Shown here: positions 1 to 7,753 of the stretch, in pieces
Numbering within the stretch: position 1 is the first letter of the stretch
How the letters are laid out: the number at the start of each line of letters is the position of its first letter
Source of the DNA: Nostoc sp. CCCryo 231-06
Lineage (GTDB): Bacteria > Cyanobacteriota > Cyanobacteriia > Cyanobacteriales > Nostocaceae
Direction: 5' to 3'
Assembly (NCBI GenBank): GCA_023522315.1
Contig: JAHCSU010000514.1
Location: 1-38,184 of the forward strand
DNA: 38,184 nucleotides
Notes under the pieces: generated by a model
The model's database searches: none
The model's input: the letters and a program-made list of their open reading frames with translations, nothing else
What the model was told of the DNA's origin: nothing
Position numbers and translations under genes: made by a program

Positions 1-640
1 AACCCGCCACGTTTGCTTGACCAGTTAACGTCCCTCGGAACTGCGGTGGTACTGCTGCTAACTGCTGCACAGGAACATTATTTGCTTGAACTTGCGCCTG
101 GTATACACCATTACCCACTTGAATATTAGAGGCTGTAATAGTTCCACCTGCAACATTCAGCCGTCCTTGACCACTGGCTTGGATAGTTTGCGGTTGGAAG
201 GACTCAACAGAACCCGCCACGTTTGCTTGACCAGTTAACGTCCCTCGGAACTGCGGTGGTACTGCGGCCAACTGCTGCACAGGAACATTATTTGCTTGAA
301 CTTGCGCCTGATATACACCATTGGCAAGTTGGATATTAGAGGCAGTAATAGTCCCACGCGCAACATTTATCTGCGCTTGACCGTTGGCTTGAATAGTTTG
401 CAGCTTAAAAGAATCAACAGAACCCGCGACGTTGAACTGACCAGTTAACGCTCCCTGGAACTGCTTTGGTACTGTTGTCAACTGCTGCACAGGCACATTA
501 TTTGCTTGAACTTGCGCCTGATATACACCATTCGCCACTTGAATGTTAGAGGCTGTAACCGTGCCACGGCCAATAGCAAGGCGACCTTCACCACTGCCAC
601 GGAGGGTTTTCAGGCTGAAATTATCTCTGCTGCCTGCGAT
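1..640 (-). repeat. Tandem 210-bp coding repeats (70 residues) in the TamB-like gene
   Basis: The block starting AACCCGCCACGTTTGCTTGA at position 1 recurs at 211, and in diverged form at 421 and 631, an exact 210-bp period. Each unit encodes 70 residues containing VARGTITASNIQ-type, NGVYQAQVQANNVPVQQL and LTGQxNVAGS segments. The copies at 1 and 211 are nearly identical; divergence grows toward 640. The array runs off the left edge, so the copy number is unknown. Confidence 0.9.
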
Positions 641-2641
641 TTGGAACGTACCCGCCAAAGGATTATTTAAAGCTGGGGGAGACTGTTTCAATATTTGTCC
701 CAACCGCACACCATTAGCTACAAGTTGAGCAGAGAAGCTTTGGTCTTGCAGTTGGATATTAGAAACTGCAACTGTACCGCCACCAATTTGAACTCCTCCA
801 CCATCAGTGCGAATCGTGGCAATTTTAAATGGTGCTGTGCTTCCTGAGAGAATGAGACGACCATTAAACTGTGCTTCCCCCAAAGAGACATTTTGCAGTT
901 GACTTTTGTCTACAAAGGGTTCCAATTTTACCCCAGAGGCAACAGCCACAGCTTGCCAACGCTGATTGGCGTAACTACCAGTTGCCCGGACTATACCACC
1001 ACTTACATTCAGAGCCACATTGCGGAAAGAGACATTGCGATTTGGAGCGATTGCAACTTCACCAGTTCCGGGGTAAGTCCCGTTAGGAGCCTGGTATTGT
1101 ACCGCAGTTTGGACATTGGTAGGAGCGCCAGTTAGTTGGGCTGTACCTGAGACATTGCCGATTTGGAAAGTGGGTGCTATTTCATAAACTTTTGCGATCG
1201 CATCCCCTGGAAGATTCTTGGCGGCAAAATTTATATCCAGTCGCGGATTTTTACCGAGTTGAATTGTCCCAGCGCCCGTGATATCACCACCAACTTTAAC
1301 TTTACCTTGAATATCTTTCAGGGTAATTAAAGAGGAACTAGTCGCAAGTTCAAACTTACTACTGATGCTATTAAAATCAACCTTATCAATCCGAGCAGTT
1401 TGAATAGTGGTAACTGTACCTGAGATAATTGGCTCTTTAGTTGATCCGGTAATCTGCAAATCAGCTTGTACTTGTCCAGCGATCGGCAAAGGTAGTTTTA
1501 CTTTTAGAGTTTCCTGAGCATTCGCCAAACTCACCGCATTTACACGCCCTGCCAACTTAAAGCCTGCTTGAGTGTCAATGATTCCCGTAGCCACTAAGGG
1601 AATTTTGCCATAGTTGGTAGTAACATTCTCCAACTGCAACTCCGTTCCCTGAAAGCGCAGATTTCCTTGGCTATCGCTCAACAGTTGCGGGACTTTTGGT
1701 ATTTGAACTGTTACGCCTTGCACAGCAGCCCTGCCATACAATAAAGTCGGTTGTCCTGGTGTTAACTTAACTAACAAGTCGCCAATAGCTCGACCCGCCT
1801 GTAAGTTCACTGGTAACTTAATTAACCGACTAATATCCGCAGCCAGCAAGTCTTGCGATCGCACTTGAAAGTTCCCTGCTAGCACCCGAGAACGCGTCTC
1901 TCCCTGAATAGAAATACTGCCACCACTGTCTGCTTGACCCCCCACATCAAACCTGATCAACTGATTATTTGCTAAAAGTTGGGCAGAACCGTTGATTTGA
2001 GAAAATGTTACGGGAGATAAAGGAGATGAGGCAGAGGCGCGGGGTGAGGAGGGCAGAGGGGAAAACTCTTCTCCCCTGCTCCCTGCTCCCTGTTCCCTTG
2101 CTTCTCCCCCTGCCTTCTTCTGCGGCATCAAAGCCAGCTTGGCATTGCGAAACCGCAGGTTGTCCAAATCGGTTTTAATAGCGCCACCTTCACGCGACGG
2201 CGCTATATTAGTGGAAACCCAGCGCCCTTGGTTATCCTGTTCAATATAAATATCTGGGTTGACTAAGGTAACATCTAGCTTTAACTGGCGGTTAAAGATT
2301 AGTTGTAAAGGGTCAAAACCCACCTCTACAGCTTCAATTACGGCCCGATCTGGATCTGTGGATGTTGCTGGGATAGCTGAAGCCCCAAATTGCACTCCCG
2401 TCAACGAAAATTGTGTGACTTTACCTAGTTTTACCGGACGGTTGAGTGTAGTAGTGAGACTTTGTTGTGCTAAGGGCGTTAACTCTGTTTGGACAAAAGT
2501 CCACAACCGATAAATACCGACAATAACTCCTAACAGCAAAAGTCCGCCCAAAGCAACGCTACCCCGACTCAACACCAGCAACCATAGACGCTTGCGGATA
2601 GGGCACGGTGAGGGAATATCTTGATTGGGAGATTTAGTCAT
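1..2641 (-). CDS. TamB/DUF490-like translocation and assembly module protein, N-terminal part
   Basis: The frame is open from an ATG at 2641 to the left window edge, giving 880 codons; the C-terminus lies outside. The start MTKSPNQD is followed by a basic stretch (IRKRLW) and one membrane segment (about residues 18-42: LLVLSRGSVALGGLLLLGVIVG), a signal-anchor layout. The rest is a long chain of short beta-rich units of the kind seen in AsmA/TamB proteins (G-x-V, V-x-G-S, G-x-A-x-L patterns). These proteins span the periplasm and act in outer-membrane assembly or lipid transport. Residues about 174-209 are a low-complexity insert rich in Gly, Glu, Ser and Pro that looks like an absorbed intergenic repeat. 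From about residue 670 the protein consists of 70-residue tandem repeats. The TamB assignment rests on architecture; the diagnostic C-terminal DUF490 domain is not in view. Confidence 0.75.
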   Translation of the reverse strand, partial: MTKSPNQDIPSPCPIRKRLWLLVLSRGSVALGGLLLLGVIVGIYRLWTFVQTELTPLAQQSLTTTLNRPVKLGKVTQFSLTGVQFGASAIPATSTDPDRAVIEAVEVGFDPLQLIFNRQLKLDVTLVNPDIYIEQDNQGRWVSTNIAPSREGGAIKTDLDNLRFRNAKLALMPQKKAGGEAREQGAGSRGEEFSPLPSSPRASASSPLSPVTFSQINGSAQLLANNQLIRFDVGGQADSGGSISIQGETRSRVLAGNFQVRSQDLLAADISRLIKLPVNLQAGRAIGDLLVKLTPGQPTLLYGRAAVQGVTVQIPKVPQLLSDSQGNLRFQGTELQLENVTTNYGKIPLVATGIIDTQAGFKLAGRVNAVSLANAQETLKVKLPLPIAGQVQADLQITGSTKEPIISGTVTTIQTARIDKVDFNSISSKFELATSSSLITLKDIQGKVKVGGDITGAGTIQLGKNPRLDINFAAKNLPGDAIAKVYEIAPTFQIGNVSGTAQLTGAPTNVQTAVQYQAPNGTYPGTGEVAIAPNRNVSFRNVALNVSGGIVRATGSYANQRWQAVAVASGVKLEPFVDKSQLQNVSLGEAQFNGRLILSGSTAPFKIATIRTDGGGVQIGGGTVAVSNIQLQDQSFSAQLVANGVRLGQILKQSPPALNNPLAGTFQIAGSRDNFSLKTLRGSGEGRLAIGRGTVTASNIQVANGVYQAQVQANNVPVQQLTTVPKQFQGALTGQFNVAGSVDSFKLQTIQANGQAQINVARGTITASNIQLANGVYQAQVQANNVPVQQLAAVPPQFRGTLTGQANVAGSVESFQPQTIQASGQGRLNVAGGTITASNIQVGNGVYQAQVQANNVPVQQLAAVPPQFRGTLTGQANVAG

Positions 2642-2906
2642 TTGCTTTCACAGTATTAATTGCCAGATGTCGCTGGCACACACAAGCATTAACTGAGACG
2701 CTGATTCAGTATGCCATTTCCAGGATACGCCAACTAAACCCAATACCTCATTGGTTGAGTTACGATATTTGCTTAATCCAATACTTATGCTTCATAATAT
2801 TGGCGTTTTCAGGTAAATCTGATCTGAATAGAGTGAAAATTGTTCCTGTGACTTTCGCACAGGCACAACGTAGAACTTTAATATGGATAGACCTTAAAAA
2901 AGACAG

Positions 2907-3353
2907 ATGATTACACCAATGCGTGTTTTTGTGTTAATTTTTAATGCTCGAACGGAAAATGAGGGAATTCATACCATTCGGGAAGGCGATGCCTACGGCG
3001 GCAACCTACGCAATAAAATTCTGATGTTCGAGTCAGAAGACGACGCCACCCGCTTTGCCCTGATGTTGGAAGCTCAGGATTTTCCCTCACCTACACCAGA
3101 GCCGATGGATGCTGAGGAAATCAAGGAATTTTGCGAAAGTGCTGGATATGAATGGGAAATCATCCCAGAAAACAGCAATTTAGTTGTAACTCCTCCAGAA
3201 CTTAACGTCCAACAAACTGACTGGCAAGAAGATGCCCAGAAGGAGGATACTGTTGAAGACCCCTTCCCTCTCAATCAACAGCCACTAGAAGAACCAGAAT
3301 TGTCTGATTCTGAACTAGAGAAGATGCGTCGCAAATTGGAAGGATTGTTGTAA
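2907..3353 (+). CDS. DUF3110 domain-containing protein
   Basis: A 148-residue soluble acidic protein. The segment MRVFVLIFNARTENEGIHTI and the block FESEDDATRFALMLEAQDFPSPTPEPM are the hallmarks of the cyanobacterial/plant DUF3110 family, whose function is not established. The C-terminal third is acidic and low in complexity and ends in a short helix (SELEKMRRKLEGLL). The ATG at 2907 gives the longest frame; the ATG at 2919 (MRVFVLIF) matches where family members usually begin and may be the true start. Neither has a strong Shine-Dalgarno. Between IHTI and LMFESEDD lies a piece (REGDAYGGNLRNKI) longer than I expect in this family; its DNA contains 16 bases identical to a dispersed repeat found again at 25989. 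Confidence 0.8.
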   Translation: MITPMRVFVLIFNARTENEGIHTIREGDAYGGNLRNKILMFESEDDATRFALMLEAQDFPSPTPEPMDAEEIKEFCESAGYEWEIIPENSNLVVTPPELNVQQTDWQEDAQKEDTVEDPFPLNQQPLEEPELSDSELEKMRRKLEGLL

Positions 3354-3420
3354 TTTGTCATTAGCCATTGGTCGCTTGACTAATGACATAAAATGCAAAA
3401 CTTCATCCTGTCTCTAGCTT

Positions 3421-3443
3421 CCCTCTCCTTTATAAGGAGAGGG
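3421..3443. repeat. Palindromic repeat between DUF3110 gene and murQ
   Basis: CCCTCTCCTT-tat-AAGGAGAGGG forms a perfect 10-bp stem. It is followed by GATTGAGGG rather than a T-run, so it resembles the common dispersed cyanobacterial hairpin more than a terminator. Confidence 0.6.
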
Positions 3444-3507
3444 ATTGAGGGTGAGGTAAGCCAGGGACATAAATTGTATATTATTTAATTCTTATTCCTA
3501 AGGACAA

Positions 3508-4434
3508 ATGACAAACTTGCAGGAACGTGGGCATCTTTTAACCGAGCTGGTAAATCCTAACAGTCTTAACTTAGACCAGCTCAGTTCTCTGGAATTGGTG
3601 GAGTTGTTTAATAGCGAAGACCAAAAGGCAGTCGAGGCGGTTGCGGTGGCGAAAATTCAGTTGGCACAAGCAATTGATAGCACCGCAGAGCGTTTGCGCC
3701 ACGGAGGACGCTTATTTTATATCGGTGCGGGCACAAGTGGCAGGTTAGGAGTGTTAGATGCTGCTGAGTGTCCACCTACTTTTTGTACGCCCCCAGAGTT
3801 GGTACAGGGGATTATTGCTGGTGGTGCTGGCGCACTGGTACGCAGTTCGGAGGATTTAGAAGACAGCATCGAAGATGGGGAGGCTGCGATCGCAGGGCGA
3901 CAAATTACCCAACTAGACGTGGTAGTTGGCATTACCGCAGGTGGGACAACGCCTTATGTCCACGGTGCGCTTCATGCTGCTCGTGCGCGAGGAGCCAAGA
4001 CTATTTTTATCGCCTGTGTTCCCGCAGAACAAGTTAGCTTTGATGCCGATATTGACATTCGCCTTTTGACAGGGCCAGAAATAATCGCTGGCTCAACTCG
4101 CCTGAAAGCTGGTACAGCCACGAAGTTAGCTTTAAATATCCTTTCCACTGGGGTGATGGTCAAACTAGGCAAAGTTTACGGGAATCGCATGGTAGATGTA
4201 GCGGTAACAAATCAAAAGTTACGCGATCGCGCTTTGCGAATTTTGCAAGACCTCACAGGTTTAAGTCGGGAAGCTGCTGGCTTTTTATTAGAACGCAGTG
4301 GTAAATGGGTCAAGCTAGCGTTATTGATGCACTGGACTGGTTTGGAAAAAGACGAGGGCAATCGGCTTCTTTCAGAACACCAAAGTAATCTTAGAACAGC
4401 AGTTTTGAGTTATCAAAACCACAACCAAGCTTAA
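3508..4434 (+). CDS. murQ: N-acetylmuramic acid 6-phosphate etherase
   Basis: A 308-residue SIS-fold enzyme of normal family length. MurQ cleaves the lactyl ether of MurNAc-6-phosphate to give GlcNAc-6-phosphate and D-lactate in cell-wall recycling. Visible are the sugar-phosphate loop GAGTSGRLGVLDAAECPPTF (residues 73-92, Glu87 in the conserved AAECPPTF block), the second SIS motif VVGITAGGTTPYVHGAL, and the GPEIIAGSTRLKAGTATK and YGNRMVDV family motifs. The ATG at 3508 is preceded by CTAAGGACAA, a good ribosome site. It is followed by a rho-independent terminator. The neighbours do not suggest a recycling operon; MurT/GatD about 30 kb downstream is the only other wall gene in view. Confidence 0.95.
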   Translation: MTNLQERGHLLTELVNPNSLNLDQLSSLELVELFNSEDQKAVEAVAVAKIQLAQAIDSTAERLRHGGRLFYIGAGTSGRLGVLDAAECPPTFCTPPELVQGIIAGGAGALVRSSEDLEDSIEDGEAAIAGRQITQLDVVVGITAGGTTPYVHGALHAARARGAKTIFIACVPAEQVSFDADIDIRLLTGPEIIAGSTRLKAGTATKLALNILSTGVMVKLGKVYGNRMVDVAVTNQKLRDRALRILQDLTGLSREAAGFLLERSGKWVKLALLMHWTGLEKDEGNRLLSEHQSNLRTAVLSYQNHNQA

Positions 4435-4468
4435 ATAAATTTTCCTCAATAAATACTCTATCGATGGC

Positions 4469-4499
4469 TGCTACTTTTGTTAGTAGCACGCCTTTTTTT
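4469..4499 (+). terminator. Rho-independent terminator of murQ
   Basis: TGCTACT (4469-4475), loop TTTGTT, then AGTAGCA (4482-4488), followed within a few bases by a T-run (CGCCTTTTTTTA). It lies 35 bp past the murQ stop. Confidence 0.75.
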
Positions 4500-4956
4500 A
4501 AAGAGAAAATTCCCTAGAAAACATCACTAAAAGTGGCATATATGAATAAATGTAAATTTAAATCAATGTTTTTACCATTTATCGCCAATCTCAATAGCTA
4601 AAACAAAAATCTCTAGAAACTACTAATTGTTTTTAAACAAAAATTCAGAACTTATACGGATATGATTCTCTATGGGAAAATCTTAAAATAATATATCAAT
4701 AATGATGTGGACTATAGCTACATAGTTGAGTAATAAAATATTAGCAGAAAAGTAAAGTCTGCCAATAAAAAACTCGGTACTAGATGAGTTATTTTCTAGC
4801 AATATTTTTACTATTTTCCCATCCTTCTTGCTTTTAATAAACTTGATTTAGACTGCTATAAACGAAATGTATTTGCACTTATTGACGTATCTACTGACCA
4901 CTATATAGCTAGTTTGGGTTTTTCAATAGCTGGCTTTTTAATATAAGGAACAAAGT
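4500..4956 (+). other. AT-rich leader upstream of the pix genes
   Basis: A 457-bp non-coding stretch, strongly AT-rich and free of the dispersed repeats common elsewhere here. It most likely carries the promoter and leader of the phototaxis cluster. AAGGAA just before the ATG at 4957 is the pixG ribosome site. Confidence 0.5.
4882..4909 (+). promoter_or_regulatory. Candidate sigma-70 type promoter for pixG
   Basis: TTGACG (4882-4887) and TATAGC (4904-4909) are separated by 16 bp, about 50 bp upstream of the pixG start. Chance matches are likely in such AT-rich DNA, so this is only a candidate. Confidence 0.3.
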
Positions 4957-6159
4957 ATGACCCACTCCGAACTTATTCTTTCAAATAACCTAGTTAATGA
5001 ATTTAAAACTTGTACTCAGCTGCAATACAATGGCAAATTAAATATTAAAAGTTCAAAGGGTAGCCAATGGACTTTTTATTATCGGCTGGGACGGATAGTT
5101 TGGGCAACAGGTGGAACTCATCCCTTCCGCCGTTGGCGTAGACAGATGGCTCAAAATTGTCCCCAGATTGATGTTGATAAATTGCAGTTGTGTTTGCAAG
5201 ACGTATCAATGGATTACTGGGATTACCGCCTTCTAGAAATCTTTCATAAAAAACAGAAAATTCAGAGAGAACAGATTCAGTCTATTGCCGAAAACACCAT
5301 AGCAGAATTATTATTTGACCTAGCTATGCAAGGAAATTTTGCATCTATAAGTTGCAATCGCAACCAAGAAGTTATCTTAGAAACACCAATGAGCTTTACG
5401 AGTGCAGAAATGTCTGTAAAGCACATGCAAGACTCGTGGAAAATTTGGTCAGCAGCAGGTTTAGCAAATTTTTCTCCTGACTTGGCACCAGTTCTACGCC
5501 GACCAGAACAACTTCAGCAGATGGTAAGTCCATTTGTCTACAAAAACTTTGTAAATTTATTCAACGGCAAATTAACTCTGCGAGATTTAGCCGTGAAAGT
5601 GAAGCAAAGTGTACTCCCACTCACCCGTTCATTGCTTCCCTATATCCTTAAAGGAATCATCGAATTGGTGGAAATACCTGACATGCCCTTACTAGTGACT
5701 GAGGTCAACAATAAGCCTATCACCGCACAAGCAAAGAAATCGATTGCTCCACTAGTAGCCTGCGTAGATGATAGCCCTCAAGTCTGTAAAATACTGGAGG
5801 ATATTATCACTTCCAATGGACTAAGGTTTATCAAAGTTCAAGATGCTGTACAAGCTCTCCCAACCCTTATTCAGAATAAACCAGACCTGATTTTCTTGGA
5901 TTTGATTATGCCAGTCGCCAGTGGTTACGAAATTTGTACTCAGTTGCGGCGAATATCTGCCTTCGCCAATACACCAGTAATTATATTAACAGGTAGTGAT
6001 GGTCTTTTAGATAGAGTTCGTGCCAAGGTAGTCGGTTCTACAGATTTTATTACTAAACCTGTAGTGCCTGACAAGGTAATGAGTATAATACGTAAATATT
6101 TACCTGCGCCGAGTGTATCCATCCACAAGAGTCAAGCTAATGCAGAAGTTGGTAAGTAG
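4957..6159 (+). CDS. pixG: PixG/PatA-like PATAN-domain response regulator
   Basis: A 400-residue protein. Residues about 5-245 match the PatA/PixG N-terminal region (LQYNGKLNIKSSKGSQWTFYYRLGRIVWATGGTHPFRRW is highly typical; given here in discontinuous form: YNGKLNI, FYYRLGRIVWA, THPFRRWRR). Residues 267-383 form a receiver domain with acidic pair Asp271/Asp272, phospho-acceptor Asp315 (FLDLIMP), Thr345 and Lys367. It is the first gene of the pix cluster; in Synechocystis PixG is a CheY-type output protein for type IV pili-driven phototaxis, and in Nostoc the related ptx locus steers hormogonia. It is separated from pixH by 511 bp containing a strong hairpin, so the genes may not be made in equal amounts. 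Confidence 0.88.
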   Translation: MTHSELILSNNLVNEFKTCTQLQYNGKLNIKSSKGSQWTFYYRLGRIVWATGGTHPFRRWRRQMAQNCPQIDVDKLQLCLQDVSMDYWDYRLLEIFHKKQKIQREQIQSIAENTIAELLFDLAMQGNFASISCNRNQEVILETPMSFTSAEMSVKHMQDSWKIWSAAGLANFSPDLAPVLRRPEQLQQMVSPFVYKNFVNLFNGKLTLRDLAVKVKQSVLPLTRSLLPYILKGIIELVEIPDMPLLVTEVNNKPITAQAKKSIAPLVACVDDSPQVCKILEDIITSNGLRFIKVQDAVQALPTLIQNKPDLIFLDLIMPVASGYEICTQLRRISAFANTPVIILTGSDGLLDRVRAKVVGSTDFITKPVVPDKVMSIIRKYLPAPSVSIHKSQANAEVGK

Positions 6160-6670
6160 GGAGAATTAATAATTTTTCTTGATGATAAATCATAAACTAA
6201 TCTGATTAGCTTGAGAATTTCATTCCTCAGCATGAGCCTATTGTTTAACAATAGCCATAATAAAAATATTTATTTACAATCAGTCAATTTTTACACCTCA
6301 GTAAACATAAAATTAGTGGGGTGATAAATAAGAAGTCCAAATTCACAAGAGGCTAATAGGTGGCGGTCTTAAACCTACCTAATTTTTTTGTCTAAAATCG
6401 AAGATGTTATCCGTAACTAAAATATATATTAAGTTCTGTTCATTACGTACTTTTTCGGAGGTTAATATATAAAGATTGAATCAAGATTAGACAAATACAA
6501 ATTTAATTTTTGTATTTATAGCAGTTCTATTTGAGTTGTGAAATATTCTTTCTGACAAGGGTTTAGGGGCTAGTCTCTAGTCCCTAAACCCTTGTCTTTG
6601 TCCACGCATCATTTAGGATTTGTATCTCTAATTTGTTTACATTCTTAAAAACTTTTAAAGGGGAATTACA
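6160..6670 (+). other. pixG-pixH intergenic region
   Basis: 511 bp, AT-rich, no gene seen. It contains the 15-bp-stem hairpin at 6554-6596 and the pixH ribosome site (AAAGGGGAAT just before 6671). A GTAGGTTTAAGACC-like inverted pair near 6360 was not convincing. Confidence 0.5.
6554..6596. repeat. Perfect 15-bp-stem hairpin upstream of pixH
   Basis: GACAAGGGTTTAGGG (6554-6568) pairs exactly with CCCTAAACCCTTGTC (6582-6596) around a 13-base loop; the bases after it are TTTGTCC. It could end pixG transcripts, stabilise a processed end, or be a dispersed repeat. Confidence 0.7.
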
Positions 6671-7033
6671 ATGAATACTGTTTTAGTTGTTGAAGATGGC
6701 TTAACAGATATGGAAATAATCAGCCGTTACTTGCAACAGGCAGGTTATTCTGTGATTAGCGCCACAAGCAGTGAAGAAGCTCAAGAGAAAATAGATAAAA
6801 ATAAACCAGACCTAATATTTCTCGACGTAATTTTACCAGGTAAAAGTGGCTTTGAGATTTGCCGAGAGTTGAAAAACAATCCTAACACTAGCAAAATACC
6901 TGTGGTTTTTTGCTCTACAAAAAATAGTGATGTAGATAAAATTTGGGGTAATATGTTGGGTGCTGATGGTTATCTATCAAAACCGATTGATCGAGAGGAA
7001 CTAGTGGTAGTTTTAAAGCGATTACTTAATTAG
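6671..7033 (+). CDS. pixH: CheY-like single-domain response regulator PixH
   Basis: A 120-residue stand-alone receiver domain. Acidic pocket Glu8/Asp9, phospho-acceptor Asp52 (FLDVILPG), Ser82 in the Thr/Ser switch position (FCSTKN) and Lys104 (LSKPID) are all in place. No output domain, so it works by protein contact, as CheY does; PixH is the second pix-cluster regulator and is thought to balance the action of PixG on pilus motors. A strong ribosome site (AAAGGGGAA) precedes the ATG. It is followed 121 bp later by pixI. Confidence 0.9.
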   Translation: MNTVLVVEDGLTDMEIISRYLQQAGYSVISATSSEEAQEKIDKNKPDLIFLDVILPGKSGFEICRELKNNPNTSKIPVVFCSTKNSDVDKIWGNMLGADGYLSKPIDREELVVVLKRLLN

Positions 7034-7154
7034 TAAAAACTTAATCAACAAAACATTAGAAGTCCATATTTCTAATCTAGAACCTCTAAAAAATAAAATA
7101 ATAACTGCAAATAGCGCTTAGAGAGCAATAATCAAGCACAAAGGAACAATAACT

Positions 7155-7628
7155 TTGGAAACCAAGGAAAAGTTTTTAAGTTTTAATTTGGGAGTAAGGG
7201 ATACAGCGATAATTTCTTTACAATACATCACAGAAGTTTTGCAAGTATCATTACCAGAAATATGTTGCGTTCCTCAGATGCCCAGTAGCGTCTTGGGTAT
7301 CTATAACTGGCGCGGTGAGATGCTTTGGTTAGTAGATTTAGAGGCAATGTTAGGTTATCCTCCAATATCGCAAGGAGCAAATTTACTTTCAAAAATGATG
7401 GCGATTGTTCTCGAAAATAAGGGTAAGTATTTGGGACTATTGGTGCGACAGCTAATAGATATTGAATGGCTAGATACTCAGGAAATGAAGCCCCCAACTA
7501 ACGAATTATTTTATTCTAAAATATCCCCTTTTTTACAGGGATACTTTATTAATGATTCTGAGGATATGATTTTTAATTTGGATGCCATAACCATTATCCA
7601 AGCTCCCATGTGGAAAATTCATAATTGA
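7155..7628 (+). CDS. pixI: CheW-like coupling protein PixI
   Basis: A 157-residue CheW domain (SFNLGVRDTAIISLQYITEV near the start; LGIYNWRGEMLWLVDL at about residues 48-63, the core CheW signature; LGLLVRQLIDIEWL). It links the receptor PixJ to the kinase PixL. The start is TTG at 7155, supported by AAGGAA about 9 bases upstream and by the CheW homology starting at once; no ATG lies in a better position. The gap to pixJ is 125 bp. Confidence 0.88.
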   Translation: METKEKFLSFNLGVRDTAIISLQYITEVLQVSLPEICCVPQMPSSVLGIYNWRGEMLWLVDLEAMLGYPPISQGANLLSKMMAIVLENKGKYLGLLVRQLIDIEWLDTQEMKPPTNELFYSKISPFLQGYFINDSEDMIFNLDAITIIQAPMWKIHN

Positions 7629-7753
7629 ACGGTTGAGCGTGGGTGATTAGGCATATTATTTTAACAATTCCTAATCTTTCTTAGCCAAATACTAGTTCAT
7701 TGTTACCTGCCTAATAACCAATTATTATCTTAACAAATCTTGAGGTTAATCAA

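Noticed and set aside
6518-6600. Possible further MITE starting TATAGCAGTTC upstream of pixH
   Set aside because: No matching inverted end was found downstream; only the internal hairpin is solid.
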